64,000 nucleotides of DNA, taken from contig CAJXZM010000009.1 in the NCBI GenBank assembly GCA_913063125.1, forward strand, positions 1 to 64,000, in the 5' to 3' direction. Source of the stretch: an uncultured Gammaproteobacteria bacterium. Its GTDB lineage: Bacteria > Pseudomonadota > Gammaproteobacteria > Pseudomonadales > Ketobacteraceae. The position numbers and the translations under genes are program-made. Under the pieces are notes generated by a model. That model worked only from the letters and a program-made list of their open reading frames with translations, was not told where the DNA came from and searched no databases. Below, piece after piece: positions 41,039 through 50,879 of the stretch; within the stretch, counting starts at the first letter, position 1; every line of letters starts with the position of its first letter.

Positions 41039-42559
41039 ATGCTTTTTTTTTCTATAAGATCATTTCGATCAACTTTCGTATTAATTTTACTTCTTTCATT
41101 TGTTGCTGGCTGTAAAAAGACAACACCGTTAGATAACGGTGAGCTGCAAACAGATATTTCCGGTAAAGCGGGTAGCAAAACGGCATATTCGGTGAAAATA
41201 GCCGAAAATGTTAGTGCATTGCTCGTTCAGGCATCAGGAAGTGAAGATGTCTACCTGGAAATGTTGGATTCTGACGATAACGTTATGTCGGTTTGTGCTT
41301 CAGGCCTTCAATGTGTATTGAATTCACCTTCTGCGGATACCTATAAAATAAATATTGTAGGTAGTTCTGAATATAATGGGGGGAACCTGGTAGCGTCATG
41401 GGTTGGTGATTCTGTTTCCGTATTAAATAACGGTATTGCATCAAAAAAACTATCAGGCATAGAAGGTACTATGCATGTTAAATCTATTGGATTGCCGATA
41501 ATTAATGGAGATGTAACATTTACAACAAGTATTGATGGATTTGTAAGCATTGATGTTCTCGATGTTTTTGGTTTGGTCGTACATAGTTGTGATTCGACAC
41601 CATGCGTGGCTGAAAACGTAGACTCGGGGGATTACTTTGTTAGAGCGACAGGTTTACAGGAGTTTGTTGATATAACATTAACTGTAAGCTGGGGTGGGAT
41701 TGAAAGTTCAACACTGGAAAATGGAGAGCCTCTAAATTTGTCTGGTATAAAGGATCAAGAATTTATTGAATCATTCTATATACCTGAAAACATAGATGGA
41801 TTTATGGTGAATACTTCTGGCAGTAGTGATTTATCATTCTCCGTTGTAGATGCAGATGGCATCTCGATTGGTAATTGTGATTCATCTAATTGTTTTTTAA
41901 CACAACCTGACTCTGGATTGTATTATGTCCATGGTTTTTTCAATTCCAGTGTGGTTAATGCAAAACTAACTGCTATTTGGGGTGGGGTGGTTGCTTCTTC
42001 ATTGAATAATGGAGAGCTTTCTGAATTATTAACGGCAGTCGAAGATCAGGCCATATTGCAGTCGTTGTATATTCCAGAAAATACCGCAAGTCTTTATGTA
42101 CAAGGTAACTATTCAAATGGGATATTGGAAATACTGGATGAGTCTGGCAATGTGGTGGAAGGCTGCGGTGGAAACTATGGCTGTTATCTATTAGCTCCCG
42201 CGAAAGGGTTGTATTACCTTCGAGCTTATGTGAGCGAGGTGTCGAGCTTTCAATTAACGGCAGCATGGGGTGGCGAAGCAGGAGGTACGTTACAAAACGG
42301 ACAGCTTTCTGAATTATTAACGGCAGTCGAAGATCAAGCCATATTGCAGTCGTTGTATATTCCAGAAAATACCGCAAGTCTTTATGTACAAGGAAACTAT
42401 TCAAACGGGATATTGGAAATACTGGATGAGTCTGGCAATGTGGTGGAAGGCTGTAGTCCGGATGCTGGCTGTTCTCTATTAACACCAACGAAAGGACTGT
42501 ATTACATCCGAGCGTATGTAGACGAAGACGTTGATTTTACTGTTATTGCAACGTGGTAA
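41039..42559 (+). CDS. secreted lipoprotein with tandem PPC-like repeats
   Basis: 506 residues with a lipoprotein signal ending at VAGC (Cys about residue 22); GGAGG lies 7 bases before the ATG. The mature protein is five repeats of about 95 residues, each starting near an L-x-N-G-E/Q-L motif and ending with a Y-x-x-x-A/G...W strand pattern, similar to pre-peptidase C-terminal (PPC) bacterial domains. Each repeat has a pair of Cys that could form a disulfide (for example VVEGCGGNYGCYLL). Repeats 4 and 5 are almost identical in DNA. No catalytic domain is present, so a binding or structural envelope role is likely. Confidence 0.6.
   Translation: MLFFSIRSFRSTFVLILLLSFVAGCKKTTPLDNGELQTDISGKAGSKTAYSVKIAENVSALLVQASGSEDVYLEMLDSDDNVMSVCASGLQCVLNSPSADTYKINIVGSSEYNGGNLVASWVGDSVSVLNNGIASKKLSGIEGTMHVKSIGLPIINGDVTFTTSIDGFVSIDVLDVFGLVVHSCDSTPCVAENVDSGDYFVRATGLQEFVDITLTVSWGGIESSTLENGEPLNLSGIKDQEFIESFYIPENIDGFMVNTSGSSDLSFSVVDADGISIGNCDSSNCFLTQPDSGLYYVHGFFNSSVVNAKLTAIWGGVVASSLNNGELSELLTAVEDQAILQSLYIPENTASLYVQGNYSNGILEILDESGNVVEGCGGNYGCYLLAPAKGLYYLRAYVSEVSSFQLTAAWGGEAGGTLQNGQLSELLTAVEDQAILQSLYIPENTASLYVQGNYSNGILEILDESGNVVEGCSPDAGCSLLTPTKGLYYIRAYVDEDVDFTVIATW
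42015..42453 (+). repeat. near-identical tandem duplication inside the repeat lipoprotein
   Basis: Bases 42015-42165 are repeated at 42303-42453, a 288-bp (96-codon) period over 151 bases. I count three differences, and all are silent third-position changes (Gln CAG/CAA, Gly GGT/GGA, Asn AAT/AAC). This points to recent duplication or gene conversion. Confidence 0.9.
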
Positions 42560-42578
42560 TAAAGCGCTTTTTGTAAAA

Positions 42579-42624
42579 TTAGATAGTAAATTTGTCGTTG
42601 GAATATTGCAAATTTACTATCTAA
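42579..42624. terminator. 16-bp perfect inverted repeat between convergent genes
   Basis: TTAGATAGTAAATTTG (42579-42594) pairs with CAAATTTACTATCTAA (42609-42624) around a 14-base loop. It is AT-rich and lacks a long T-run, so a terminator is probable but weaker than the others. It separates the repeat lipoprotein (plus) from the double-HAD gene (minus, stop 42718). Confidence 0.6.
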
Positions 42625-42717
42625 TATTCTTTAAATACCGAGAGCCTTTCATCTTTAGTATACCTTTCTCTATGCAAAATATTTTAATGTAGAGATAGAT
42701 GTATTAGAACATGATAC

Positions 42718-44397
42718 TTATTCCAAGCACGCCAATACCAATGCCCAAAATTCAGAAAAGTCATTCACAACAACATCAGGTTTATGTGGATATTTTTCTG
42801 TGCCAGGAAATATTCTGTCTAACCAAGGTGAATCCCATTGTGCACCGTTAAAGAATACATTGGTCATGCCTGCACGTTTAGCGGCAATGGTATCGGTAGT
42901 GCTGTCTCCTACGTACCATATGTCAGGCCCTACATCTAAACCCAATTCTTCTGCCGCTTTGTAAAGTTGGTCTGGGTGTGGTTTGCGGCGCTCTGTATCA
43001 TCACCGCAGACATCCGTGTCAAAGAGTTCTGTCCAGCCAGTACCTTCTACCGCTTCTATTTCATGTTCTAAAAATTCTCTATCTCTATTGGTGATGACGC
43101 CGACTTTAACGGGCAAAGCTCGTAAGCCAACCAATAAATTACGGACTTGAGGTTCAAAGGGTAAAACAGTGCCGTAGTGGTTTCTGTAATGAACATTAAA
43201 TATTTTATGGGCCATTTGTTTTGCATCTTGGTCATCACCAAAAAGTACCTCAAAAATGTCGGTTCGAGAAATTTTCCGATCAGTTTTTACTTTAGGGTGA
43301 AGCTGGCTATAACTTTGAACGTATTCTACGAGGCGTGCATCTTCTGGTGACTTACTTTCTGATGGATCAACCATTCGATTGAGTAAGCCTTTGTCTCGCA
43401 TTTCAGGAAGCATGTCATCTACTGCATGATACATCGCATCAAGTGTATCGACCAAAGTGGCGTGCCAGTCAAAAAGAATGGCTTTGGGTGGTGTTATCGC
43501 TGCGACAGAAGGATGCCAGTCGGGTTCTATTCGGTGGGGGGGATGTTTTGGTGCAGGGAATTTTTGTGGTCGAATGTCAGAAATATTTTTAGAAAATTCA
43601 GCTCCGTTTTTTTGTGAATTTTCTAATAGATCCATGAGTTCATCAAAGCTATTAATAACAGCATGAGGGGCATTGTGTTTGTCGTGTTCGAACAGCTGTT
43701 CAATATATTGACTATCCCAACAGGCCCCATTGTAGAAAATGGCCGTAACACCTGCATTGTGTGCAGTGACCATGTCGAGATAGCTGTCACCGATATACCA
43801 TGTTTTTTCATTTGGCATGCGATTGATGGCAGCAAGAGCGGCATTAATCACTTCGGGGTCGGGCTTGTAATCGCTGACGTCATCCGCACATGCGCTAGTA
43901 TCAAAATATTTAACCCACTCTCCATCATCAACAATCTGCAATTCATGATCGAGAAACTCACGACTACGATTGGTGGCAATGCCAACTTTTAACCCCAGCT
44001 GTTTCGCAGTATTGATGTATTCTCCAACGCCTTCTTGAAAGGGGTGGACTTTGCCAAAGTAATTGCGATAACACTCGTTATAGGCTTTATGGGCAATAGA
44101 TTTTGCTGCTGTATTGGTTCCAAAAATAGCGTTAAAGATATCGGTGCGTGATATCCTGCGTTCAGCAAGGATTTTGGGGTGTAAGCGTCTGAATATTCGG
44201 ATGTAACGTACTAACTTCACATCGTCTTGTGTTCTGCATTGTTTCTCTGGAAGTAGTTTTTTCACAAGATCCAGGTCTTCTAATAAGGGGAGCATTTCCT
44301 CCATGGCTTCAAACATAGCATCCAGTGTGTCCACCAACGTACCGTGCCAATCAAACAATAATACTTTGGGGGCAGGTAGCGTGGTTTTGTTATTCAT
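42718..44397 (-). CDS. double HAD-domain hydrolase
   Basis: About 559 residues from the ATG at 44397 (MNNKTTLP); a longer frame from 44439 is less likely. Two complete HAD domains lie in tandem (about 10-260 and 305-555). Domain 1: LLFDWHGTLVDTLDAM, IATNRSREFLDHELQIV, GDSYLDMVTAHNAG. Domain 2: ILFDWHATLVDTLDAM, VITNRDREFLEHEIEAV, GDSTTDTIAAKRAG. In both the second Asp of motif I (the general acid) is His. They are clearly related by duplication and fusion. The fold resembles phosphoglycolate phosphatases. Substrate is unknown. The following 280 bases before glnE hold one weak hairpin (44629-44652). Confidence 0.8.
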   Translation of the reverse strand: MNNKTTLPAPKVLLFDWHGTLVDTLDAMFEAMEEMLPLLEDLDLVKKLLPEKQCRTQDDVKLVRYIRIFRRLHPKILAERRISRTDIFNAIFGTNTAAKSIAHKAYNECYRNYFGKVHPFQEGVGEYINTAKQLGLKVGIATNRSREFLDHELQIVDDGEWVKYFDTSACADDVSDYKPDPEVINAALAAINRMPNEKTWYIGDSYLDMVTAHNAGVTAIFYNGACWDSQYIEQLFEHDKHNAPHAVINSFDELMDLLENSQKNGAEFSKNISDIRPQKFPAPKHPPHRIEPDWHPSVAAITPPKAILFDWHATLVDTLDAMYHAVDDMLPEMRDKGLLNRMVDPSESKSPEDARLVEYVQSYSQLHPKVKTDRKISRTDIFEVLFGDDQDAKQMAHKIFNVHYRNHYGTVLPFEPQVRNLLVGLRALPVKVGVITNRDREFLEHEIEAVEGTGWTELFDTDVCGDDTERRKPHPDQLYKAAEELGLDVGPDIWYVGDSTTDTIAAKRAGMTNVFFNGAQWDSPWLDRIFPGTEKYPHKPDVVVNDFSEFWALVLACLE

Positions 44398-44719
44398 AAA
44401 GCACCGTAATATATAGGTCATTATTGAGCTGGTTAGCAAGCTAGTGGTTTCTGGGGCATGGTGTATTCAGTGTAGTTGATATTCTTTAGTGCCATGGTGA
44501 TTTCAAGTGTTTTGAACCTTCACTCAGAAGATATGGTGTAAACAAAAGGTGTTGTTCTTTGGTCTGATCCATATCAGGTTTTTTTCTGGCAGAAACAGGT
44601 TATTCTTAAGAAATTGGGGTATGTCTGTTTAGCACCTAATCTTGGTGCCTAAGGTTTGAGTTTGAGACGGGCTATCGAGAAATTTTTGTCCAAGATGTCA
44701 TATTATTGGAGCTTTTTGA

Positions 44720-47656
44720 ATGCGAATGTTTGATTTTTCAACCATGCCTGAATCTTTACAATCTGTTGTTACGTCCCGGTGGTCCTCTATCGAGGATGCG
44801 ATGGAGAGCGCTGGTTTTTTGACTCGATTACAGGCTTTGCCAAAAAGTTTTGATGACCAGTTTCCATGCGTGGCAATTGCTAGTGATTACGCCTTGGATC
44901 AATGTGCGAGTAAGCCAGAGCTATTGTTGACACTTTGGGAGCAAGGGCTTTTATCACGTCAACTTGAACCTGGTGAATTACCAACTTTATTACGGGCAGC
45001 ATTGACCGGTATTACCGATGAAAAAACGCTTTCAGTTGCATTACGACGATTCCGGCAATTTCATATGGTAAGGATTATTTGGCGCGATAGTTGTCGATTA
45101 TCAGATTTAACGGAGGTGACTCGAGACCTTACTGAGCTTGCGGATGCCTGTGTCGCGCAAGCGATGGCATTGCATTATCAATGGCTTCAATTTTCGATAG
45201 GGACCCCTTGTTATGAGAATACTGATGTTCCGATGAAAATGGTGGTATTGGGGATGGGGAAGTTGGGGGCGTTTGAGTTGAACCTTTCATCGGATATTGA
45301 TTTGATGTTTGTTTACCCTCAAGAGGGGGAAACCCAAGGGGGTAAAAGAAGTTTGAGTCATCGAGAATTCTTTACTCGATTGGGCCAAAAACTTATTAAA
45401 GCAATCGATGAAACAACCGCTGAAGGATTTGTTTTCCGTGTTGATATGCGGTTGCGTCCTTATGGTAGCACGGGAGCGCTAGCGTTAAGTTTTGATGGCA
45501 TGGAAGCCTATTATGAGGAACAGGGTCGAGAGTGGGAACGTTATGCGATGATCAAAGCGCGAGCCATGGGGGATGGGGATGGCGAAGAGCTAATGGTACG
45601 GTTACGTCCCTTTGTTTATCGACGTTATATTGATTTTGGTGTGATTGAGTCATTACGAAATATGAAGGGGATGATTAATCGCGAGGTATTGCGTCGTGGT
45701 GTCTCTGAGAATGTCAAAACTGGCCCTGGCGGTATTCGAGAAATTGAATTTATTGGACAGGCATTTCAATTGATTCGTGGTGGGCAGGATACAGAGTTGC
45801 AAGAACGGGGTTTATTAAAAGTTCTTAAGATAACAGCAGGAATGGGGTTGATGCCTGAACAGGCTGTGACGGAGCTTTCTCAGTCCTATGTTTACTTAAG
45901 GGAAGTTGAGCATCGAATTCAAGCATTACAAGATCGCCAGACACAAGTGTTACCTGATGATGCTTTGCAGCAAGCCCGTATTGCTTGGGGGATGCATAAG
46001 AAGAGCTGGGAGGAATTTAAGCCTGAGTTGGATAAATGCAGGGAAATGGTTCAGCAACAATTTGATCGAGTTATTTCTCCAGAAGAGGTGTCGCAAGAGG
46101 ATGCTGAAATTGATGATGTTTTAGCACTTTGGAATTGCGTAGAGGGGGACGATGTGGAGGAGAATGTAGCAATTTTAACGTCGTTAGGATTTGGTGATGC
46201 TGATGACGCATTACGTGAGTTGAAAAACCTTAAAATTAGTAAAGGTGTGCAGCAATTGCAAGAAGTACCAAGGCAACGTTTGGACAGACTTATGCCTTTG
46301 GTGATTGCGGTTTCTAGTGAGCAAGAATGTAGCCTATTAACGCTAGAGCGTATTGTTGTGTTAGTTGGAGCTATATTGCGTCGATCGGCTTATATGGCTT
46401 TGTTGGTGGAAAATACTGAAGCCTTGAAACATTTGGCTACCTTATGTGGCGCCAGTGCTTGGGCTGCAGATATTATCCAGCGATATCCGATTCTGCTGGA
46501 TGAACTGATCAACGCTAATACCTTGTATTCTCCTCCAACGCTTGAAGAGCTAAAGGATGATTTACGCCAACAAATGCTGCGTATACCCGAAGATGATGCA
46601 GAAAGGGAGATGGAATGCCTGCGTCAGTTTAAGCATGCCCATCTATTACGTGTAGCTGCATCGGATATAACCGGTACGTTACCCATAATGAAAGTAAGTG
46701 ATTACTTAACTTGGATAGCAGAAACGTTAATGCAGCAAGTGTTAACCATTGCCTGGAAGCAAATGGTTGATAAGTACGGTACACCGCAGAGGGTTGATGG
46801 AACCTTGTGTGATCCTGATTTTATTATTGTGGGGTACGGTAAGGCGGGAGGTATTGAGCTAAGTTATGGCTCGGATTTAGATTTGGTATTTATTCATGAT
46901 GCCCCTTCTAATCAGTCAACTAATGGAGAGCGCAGTGTCGACAATAGTGTTTTTTATGCGCGTCTCGGTCAGCGAATTATCCATATTGTCTCCACAAGAA
47001 CGGCTTCTGGCATGTTGTATGAGACGGACATGCGGTTACGGCCATCGGGGAATTCGGGGTTGTTGGTGTCGTCTCTGAATGCGTTTGTGCAATATCAGGA
47101 TGAAAAAGCGTGGACCTGGGAGCATCAGGCGTTAGTTAGGGCGCGTGTTGTTGCGGGTTGCTCGGCATTGGCTGAGCGTTTTGAGCAAGAGAGGCAGAAT
47201 ATTTTAAAGAAAGCCGCTAACAATACTGAATTAGCGATCGAAGTGGTAGCAATGCGTACAAAAATGCGTGACCACCTGGCGGCTAATAGCTCGGAAAATG
47301 TGACAGAGGGAATGGCTCAGAAAGGTCAACGTTTTGATTTGAAACAAGATTCTGGAGGTATCGTGGATATCGAGTTCCTTGTGCAATATTGTGTTTTGCA
47401 TTGGGGGGCTGAGTATCCGGAGTTGCTACGCTGGACAGATAATGTCCGTATCTTGGATACTTTAGAAACGTTAGATTTAATGGATTCGAATGATGTGTTG
47501 ATGCTGGAAGAGGCTTATCTTGCATATCGCCATGCCACTCACAGAAAAGCATTACAGAACCAGAAAAATATGGTGCCAGGCAATGAATTTTTCACCTACC
47601 GTATGGCGGTTAGAGCGCTTTGGGGTAAGTTATTACCAGAAGTTGTGCAGAGTTAA
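44720..47656 (+). CDS. glnE: glutamine synthetase adenylyltransferase / adenylyl-removing enzyme
   Basis: 978 residues, normal for GlnE. Two nucleotidyltransferase domains are each followed by a helical domain: the removing domain (about residues 175-320, GMGKLGAFELNLSSDIDLMF) and the adenylylating domain (about 710-860, GYGKAGGIELSYGSDLDLVF), each with the D-x-D metal pair. It attaches or removes AMP on glutamine synthetase under control of PII, matching nitrogen supply. GGAGC lies 8 bases before the start. ilvE follows, as in Pseudomonas. Confidence 0.95.
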   Translation: MRMFDFSTMPESLQSVVTSRWSSIEDAMESAGFLTRLQALPKSFDDQFPCVAIASDYALDQCASKPELLLTLWEQGLLSRQLEPGELPTLLRAALTGITDEKTLSVALRRFRQFHMVRIIWRDSCRLSDLTEVTRDLTELADACVAQAMALHYQWLQFSIGTPCYENTDVPMKMVVLGMGKLGAFELNLSSDIDLMFVYPQEGETQGGKRSLSHREFFTRLGQKLIKAIDETTAEGFVFRVDMRLRPYGSTGALALSFDGMEAYYEEQGREWERYAMIKARAMGDGDGEELMVRLRPFVYRRYIDFGVIESLRNMKGMINREVLRRGVSENVKTGPGGIREIEFIGQAFQLIRGGQDTELQERGLLKVLKITAGMGLMPEQAVTELSQSYVYLREVEHRIQALQDRQTQVLPDDALQQARIAWGMHKKSWEEFKPELDKCREMVQQQFDRVISPEEVSQEDAEIDDVLALWNCVEGDDVEENVAILTSLGFGDADDALRELKNLKISKGVQQLQEVPRQRLDRLMPLVIAVSSEQECSLLTLERIVVLVGAILRRSAYMALLVENTEALKHLATLCGASAWAADIIQRYPILLDELINANTLYSPPTLEELKDDLRQQMLRIPEDDAEREMECLRQFKHAHLLRVAASDITGTLPIMKVSDYLTWIAETLMQQVLTIAWKQMVDKYGTPQRVDGTLCDPDFIIVGYGKAGGIELSYGSDLDLVFIHDAPSNQSTNGERSVDNSVFYARLGQRIIHIVSTRTASGMLYETDMRLRPSGNSGLLVSSLNAFVQYQDEKAWTWEHQALVRARVVAGCSALAERFEQERQNILKKAANNTELAIEVVAMRTKMRDHLAANSSENVTEGMAQKGQRFDLKQDSGGIVDIEFLVQYCVLHWGAEYPELLRWTDNVRILDTLETLDLMDSNDVLMLEEAYLAYRHATHRKALQNQKNMVPGNEFFTYRMAVRALWGKLLPEVVQS

Positions 47657-47737
47657 AGGATCGTTTGTCTAGGTAACCAGTGCTCATTAAATTGTGCTAT
47701 AGTCTCCCTTTTTACATTTGCGAATAGGAGCAGCATC

Positions 47738-48658
47738 ATGTCTATGGCCGACCGTGACGGTCTGATTTGGTTTGATGGGGAAATGATACCTTGGCGAGAT
47801 GCGAAGATACACGTATTGACCCATACATTGCACTACGGAATGGGCGTATTTGAAGGTGTCCGCGCCTACGAAACCGATAAAGGTCCCGCTATATTTCGAA
47901 TGCAAGAGCATACGAATCGTTTGTTTCGATCTGCTCATATTATGAATATGAAGATGCCTTTCAGTAAGGAAGAAATCAATGCTGCGCAATTAGCCGCAGT
48001 GCGCGAGAACAACCTTAAGCACGCCTACTTGCGCCCTATGGTGTTCTATGGTGATGAGGGTATGGGGTTACGTGCTGAAAATTTACAAACCCACGTTATT
48101 ATTGCTGCATGGGAATGGCCTTCTTATATGTCCCCAGAAGCGCTAGAGCTAGGCATTAAAGTGAGAACCTCGTCTTATACGCGACATCATGTGAACATTA
48201 GCATGTGTAAAGCTAAGGCGAACGGCCATTATATCAACTCAATGTTGGCGTTAAACGAGGCGTTAACCGGTGGAGCAGATGAAGCATTACTGCTAGATCC
48301 AGAGGGGTATGTAGCTGAAGGTAGCGGTGAGAACTTCTTCCTGGTTAGGGATGGCGTGATTTACACACCTGAACTCGCTTCTTGTTTGGATGGTATTACT
48401 CGAGCAACGGTGTTTTCAATTGCCGCCGAGTTGGGTTATGAAGTGAAAGAAAAGCGTATTACCCGTGATGAAGTTTATATTGCGGATGAAGCTTTTTTCA
48501 CTGGGACAGCTGCCGAAGTGTTGCCGATTCGTGAACTTGACGGACGTCTGATTGGTGAAGGTAAGCGTGGCCCTATCACAGAGCAGATTCAATCCTTCTA
48601 CTTTGATGTGGTTTATGGTCGTCGTGCGTTTAATGCCGACTGGATTAACTATGTGTAA
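47738..48658 (+). CDS. ilvE: branched-chain amino-acid aminotransferase
   Basis: 306 residues, class IV PLP fold. Catalytic Lys160 is in CKAKANGHYINSMLA, and YGMGVFEGVRAYET, AEGSGENFFLVRDG and TRATVFSIAAELGYEV are family signatures. It forms leucine, isoleucine and valine from their keto acids with glutamate. AGGAGC lies 6 bases before the ATG. Downstream CCAGC-GCTGG (48673-48691) followed by TTTT is a weak possible terminator before waaF. Confidence 0.95.
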   Translation: MSMADRDGLIWFDGEMIPWRDAKIHVLTHTLHYGMGVFEGVRAYETDKGPAIFRMQEHTNRLFRSAHIMNMKMPFSKEEINAAQLAAVRENNLKHAYLRPMVFYGDEGMGLRAENLQTHVIIAAWEWPSYMSPEALELGIKVRTSSYTRHHVNISMCKAKANGHYINSMLALNEALTGGADEALLLDPEGYVAEGSGENFFLVRDGVIYTPELASCLDGITRATVFSIAAELGYEVKEKRITRDEVYIADEAFFTGTAAEVLPIRELDGRLIGEGKRGPITEQIQSFYFDVVYGRRAFNADWINYV

Positions 48659-48731
48659 TCAGTCCAGGGAAGCCAGCTTTTTACCTGCTGGTTTTCGCTG
48701 TTTGCTTCGAAGTGCATTTAGATAAGGCAAT

Positions 48732-49793
48732 ATGACAGTGAAGATATTAGTTGTTGGGCCATCCTGGGTTGGCGACATGGTGATGGCTCAATCGCTTTTT
48801 ATGTCGATTAAGCAGCAAGACCCCGATGCGATTATTGATGTGCTGGCTCCTAATTGGAGTCGTCCCATCATAGAACGGATGCCTGAAGTTAATGCAGCAT
48901 TGGCATTACCTTTTGATCATGGTGAATTGAAACTAAAAGAGCGTAAAGCCTTTGGCTTAACACTAAAAGCCTCTCAATATGATCAGTCTATATTGTTACC
49001 TAATTCCTTAAAATCTGCGTTAATTCCTTATTGGGCTAGTATCCCCAAGAGAACAGGTTGGCGTGGAGAAATGCGTTATGGCTTGTTAAATGATTTAAGG
49101 CCATTAGATAAGACAGAGTACCCGTTGATGATCCAGCGTTTTATTGCTCTGGCCTATCCGAAAGGTCGCGCTTTATCCAAAGTGTTGCCTTACCCTCGTT
49201 TGGAGATTAGTGAAGAAAGTCGTCAGCAAGCACTAGAGAATCATCAGTTGGTTGTGAGTGATGATCGAAAAATATTGGCGTTATGCCCTGGGGCTGAATT
49301 TGGAGAGTCAAAACGTTGGCCGAGTGATAAGTTTGCCAAACTTGCGGGCAAACGAATTGATCAAGGTTGGCGCGTTTGGTTGTTTGGCTCGGCAAATGAT
49401 AATGCGGTCGTCAGTGATATAGTGTCGTGCCTTAGTGAAGGTCAGCAAGCCCATTGCTCGAATCTTGCCGGTAAAACCAGTTTGGCAGAGGCGGTTGATT
49501 TGTTGTCTTTAGCTGATGCTGTTATTTCCAATGACTCGGGGTTGATGCATATAGCGGCAGCGCTAAATCGCCCTTTGGTTGTGCCTTATGGTTCCACGTC
49601 CCCTGATTTTACTCCGCCTCTTAGTGATAAAGTGAAGGTTGAGCGCTTAGGTTTGGATTGCAGTCCGTGTTTTGAGCGGGAATGCCCTTTAAAACATGGG
49701 GATTGCATGAAAAAGTTGCGATGCGAACAAATTGATACCGCTCTTGGCGATCTGTTACAGGAACAATCATCAGAAAAAGGAATAATAGAGTAA
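48732..49793 (+). CDS. waaF: ADP-heptose:LPS heptosyltransferase II
   Basis: 353 residues of the GT9 family. ILVVGPSWVGDMVMAQSLF opens the N-terminal Rossmann half; the donor-binding half has LCPGAEFGESKRWP, AVISNDSGLMHIAAALNRP and VVPYGSTSPDFTPPL. The Cys-rich tail CSPCFERECPLKHGDCMK is typical of WaaF. It adds the second heptose to the inner core, using ADP-heptose made by the hldE product. Its stop shares one base with the next start (TAATG). Confidence 0.95.
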   Translation: MTVKILVVGPSWVGDMVMAQSLFMSIKQQDPDAIIDVLAPNWSRPIIERMPEVNAALALPFDHGELKLKERKAFGLTLKASQYDQSILLPNSLKSALIPYWASIPKRTGWRGEMRYGLLNDLRPLDKTEYPLMIQRFIALAYPKGRALSKVLPYPRLEISEESRQQALENHQLVVSDDRKILALCPGAEFGESKRWPSDKFAKLAGKRIDQGWRVWLFGSANDNAVVSDIVSCLSEGQQAHCSNLAGKTSLAEAVDLLSLADAVISNDSGLMHIAAALNRPLVVPYGSTSPDFTPPLSDKVKVERLGLDCSPCFERECPLKHGDCMKKLRCEQIDTALGDLLQEQSSEKGIIE

Positions 49794-50878
49794 TGCGGGT
49801 ACTGGTGATAAAAACTTCATCTTTAGGCGATGTTATTCATACATTGCCTGCATTGACTGATGCTGCACAGGCCTTGCCGGATGTTACGTTTGACTGGGTA
49901 GTGGAAGAAGGGTTTGCCGATATACCCGCATTACATAGTCATGTAGACAAGGTTATCCCTGTTGCAATTCGCCGATGGCGAAAGAACTTGTTAAAAAGCC
50001 TACGTTCAGGTGAGTGGCAGAATTTTAAAAAAGCCATCGGAGAAGAGCAATACTCAGCTGTGATAGATGCACAAGGGCTTCTTAAGAGTGCTTGGTTAAC
50101 TCGGTATACTCATGGCCCACTTTTTGGTTTTGCCAATGAAAGTGCTAAGGAGCCCTTAGCGTCGCAGTTTTACCATCATAAAGTTAATGTACCAAAAGAC
50201 CAACATGCGGTAGAGCGTACACGGCAGCTGTTTGCTAAATCATTGGGTTACGATATTCCTCACAAGGTCGGCCGTAGTGGGATTGATATTTCCGTCTTGC
50301 CTGCCCCTGAAACAGATAAGCCCTATTTAATGTTTTTTCATGGAACGACATGGGATACCAAGCATTGGCCCGAATTTTACTGGAAGGCATTGGCACAAAA
50401 GGTTAATGAAGAAGGTTATCGTGTGATGTTACCTTGGGGTAACGAAGCAGAAAAAGCACGAGCAGAACGTATAGCCGCATCTGGTGGTTCGGATGCCAGC
50501 ATAGACTGTAATTCGGATATCTGTGTGATGCCAAAAACAGGGCTGACGGGTATTGCCGGCTGGATAGCACAGGCAAAAGGTGTGGTTGCGGTGGATACTG
50601 GATTGGCACACCTGTCAGCCGCGTTAGACGTGCCTACAGTGTCATTGTATGGCTCTACTGACCCTGGCTTAAGTGGCGCCTACGGGAAGAATCAAATTCA
50701 TCTCTATGCGAATTATGATTGTGCCCCTTGTATGAAGCGTGATTGTGAATACGCTGGTCCAAAAGTGAAAAACCAATTGGATATTGCAAGGGGAGAGTAT
50801 GTTGACCCTCCATGTTTTAGTAGCATCATGCCAAACGCAGTGTTTGATGCATTAAAACAACAGATTTTTGAGGTGTAA
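49793..50878 (+). CDS. waaC: ADP-heptose:LPS heptosyltransferase I
   Basis: 361 residues of the GT9 family. VLVIKTSSLGDVIHTLPALT at the N-terminus is a WaaC hallmark; LMFFHGTTWDTKHWPEFYW and VAVDTGLAHLSAALDVPTVSLYGSTDPGL line the donor site, and CAPCMKRDC is the Cys-rich tail. It adds the first heptose to Kdo. It is translationally coupled to waaF and abuts waaP (1 base). Confidence 0.95.
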   Translation: MRVLVIKTSSLGDVIHTLPALTDAAQALPDVTFDWVVEEGFADIPALHSHVDKVIPVAIRRWRKNLLKSLRSGEWQNFKKAIGEEQYSAVIDAQGLLKSAWLTRYTHGPLFGFANESAKEPLASQFYHHKVNVPKDQHAVERTRQLFAKSLGYDIPHKVGRSGIDISVLPAPETDKPYLMFFHGTTWDTKHWPEFYWKALAQKVNEEGYRVMLPWGNEAEKARAERIAASGGSDASIDCNSDICVMPKTGLTGIAGWIAQAKGVVAVDTGLAHLSAALDVPTVSLYGSTDPGLSGAYGKNQIHLYANYDCAPCMKRDCEYAGPKVKNQLDIARGEYVDPPCFSSIMPNAVFDALKQQIFEV

Positions 50879-50879
50879 T

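Noticed and set aside
41973-42488. 171-residue minus-strand frame across the repeat lipoprotein
   Set aside because: The frame's own repetition reflects the DNA duplication; the plus-strand gene has a signal, a ribosome site and silent-site changes, so it is the coding one.
42718-44439. frameshifted or duplicated pseudogene of a HAD phosphatase
   Set aside because: Both domains are complete, in one frame, and share the same motif changes, so it is a fusion protein, not decay.
48673-48695. CCAGC/GCTGG hairpin followed by TTTT as a terminator behind ilvE
   Set aside because: Only 5 bp of stem with a long loop; too weak to list as a terminator.
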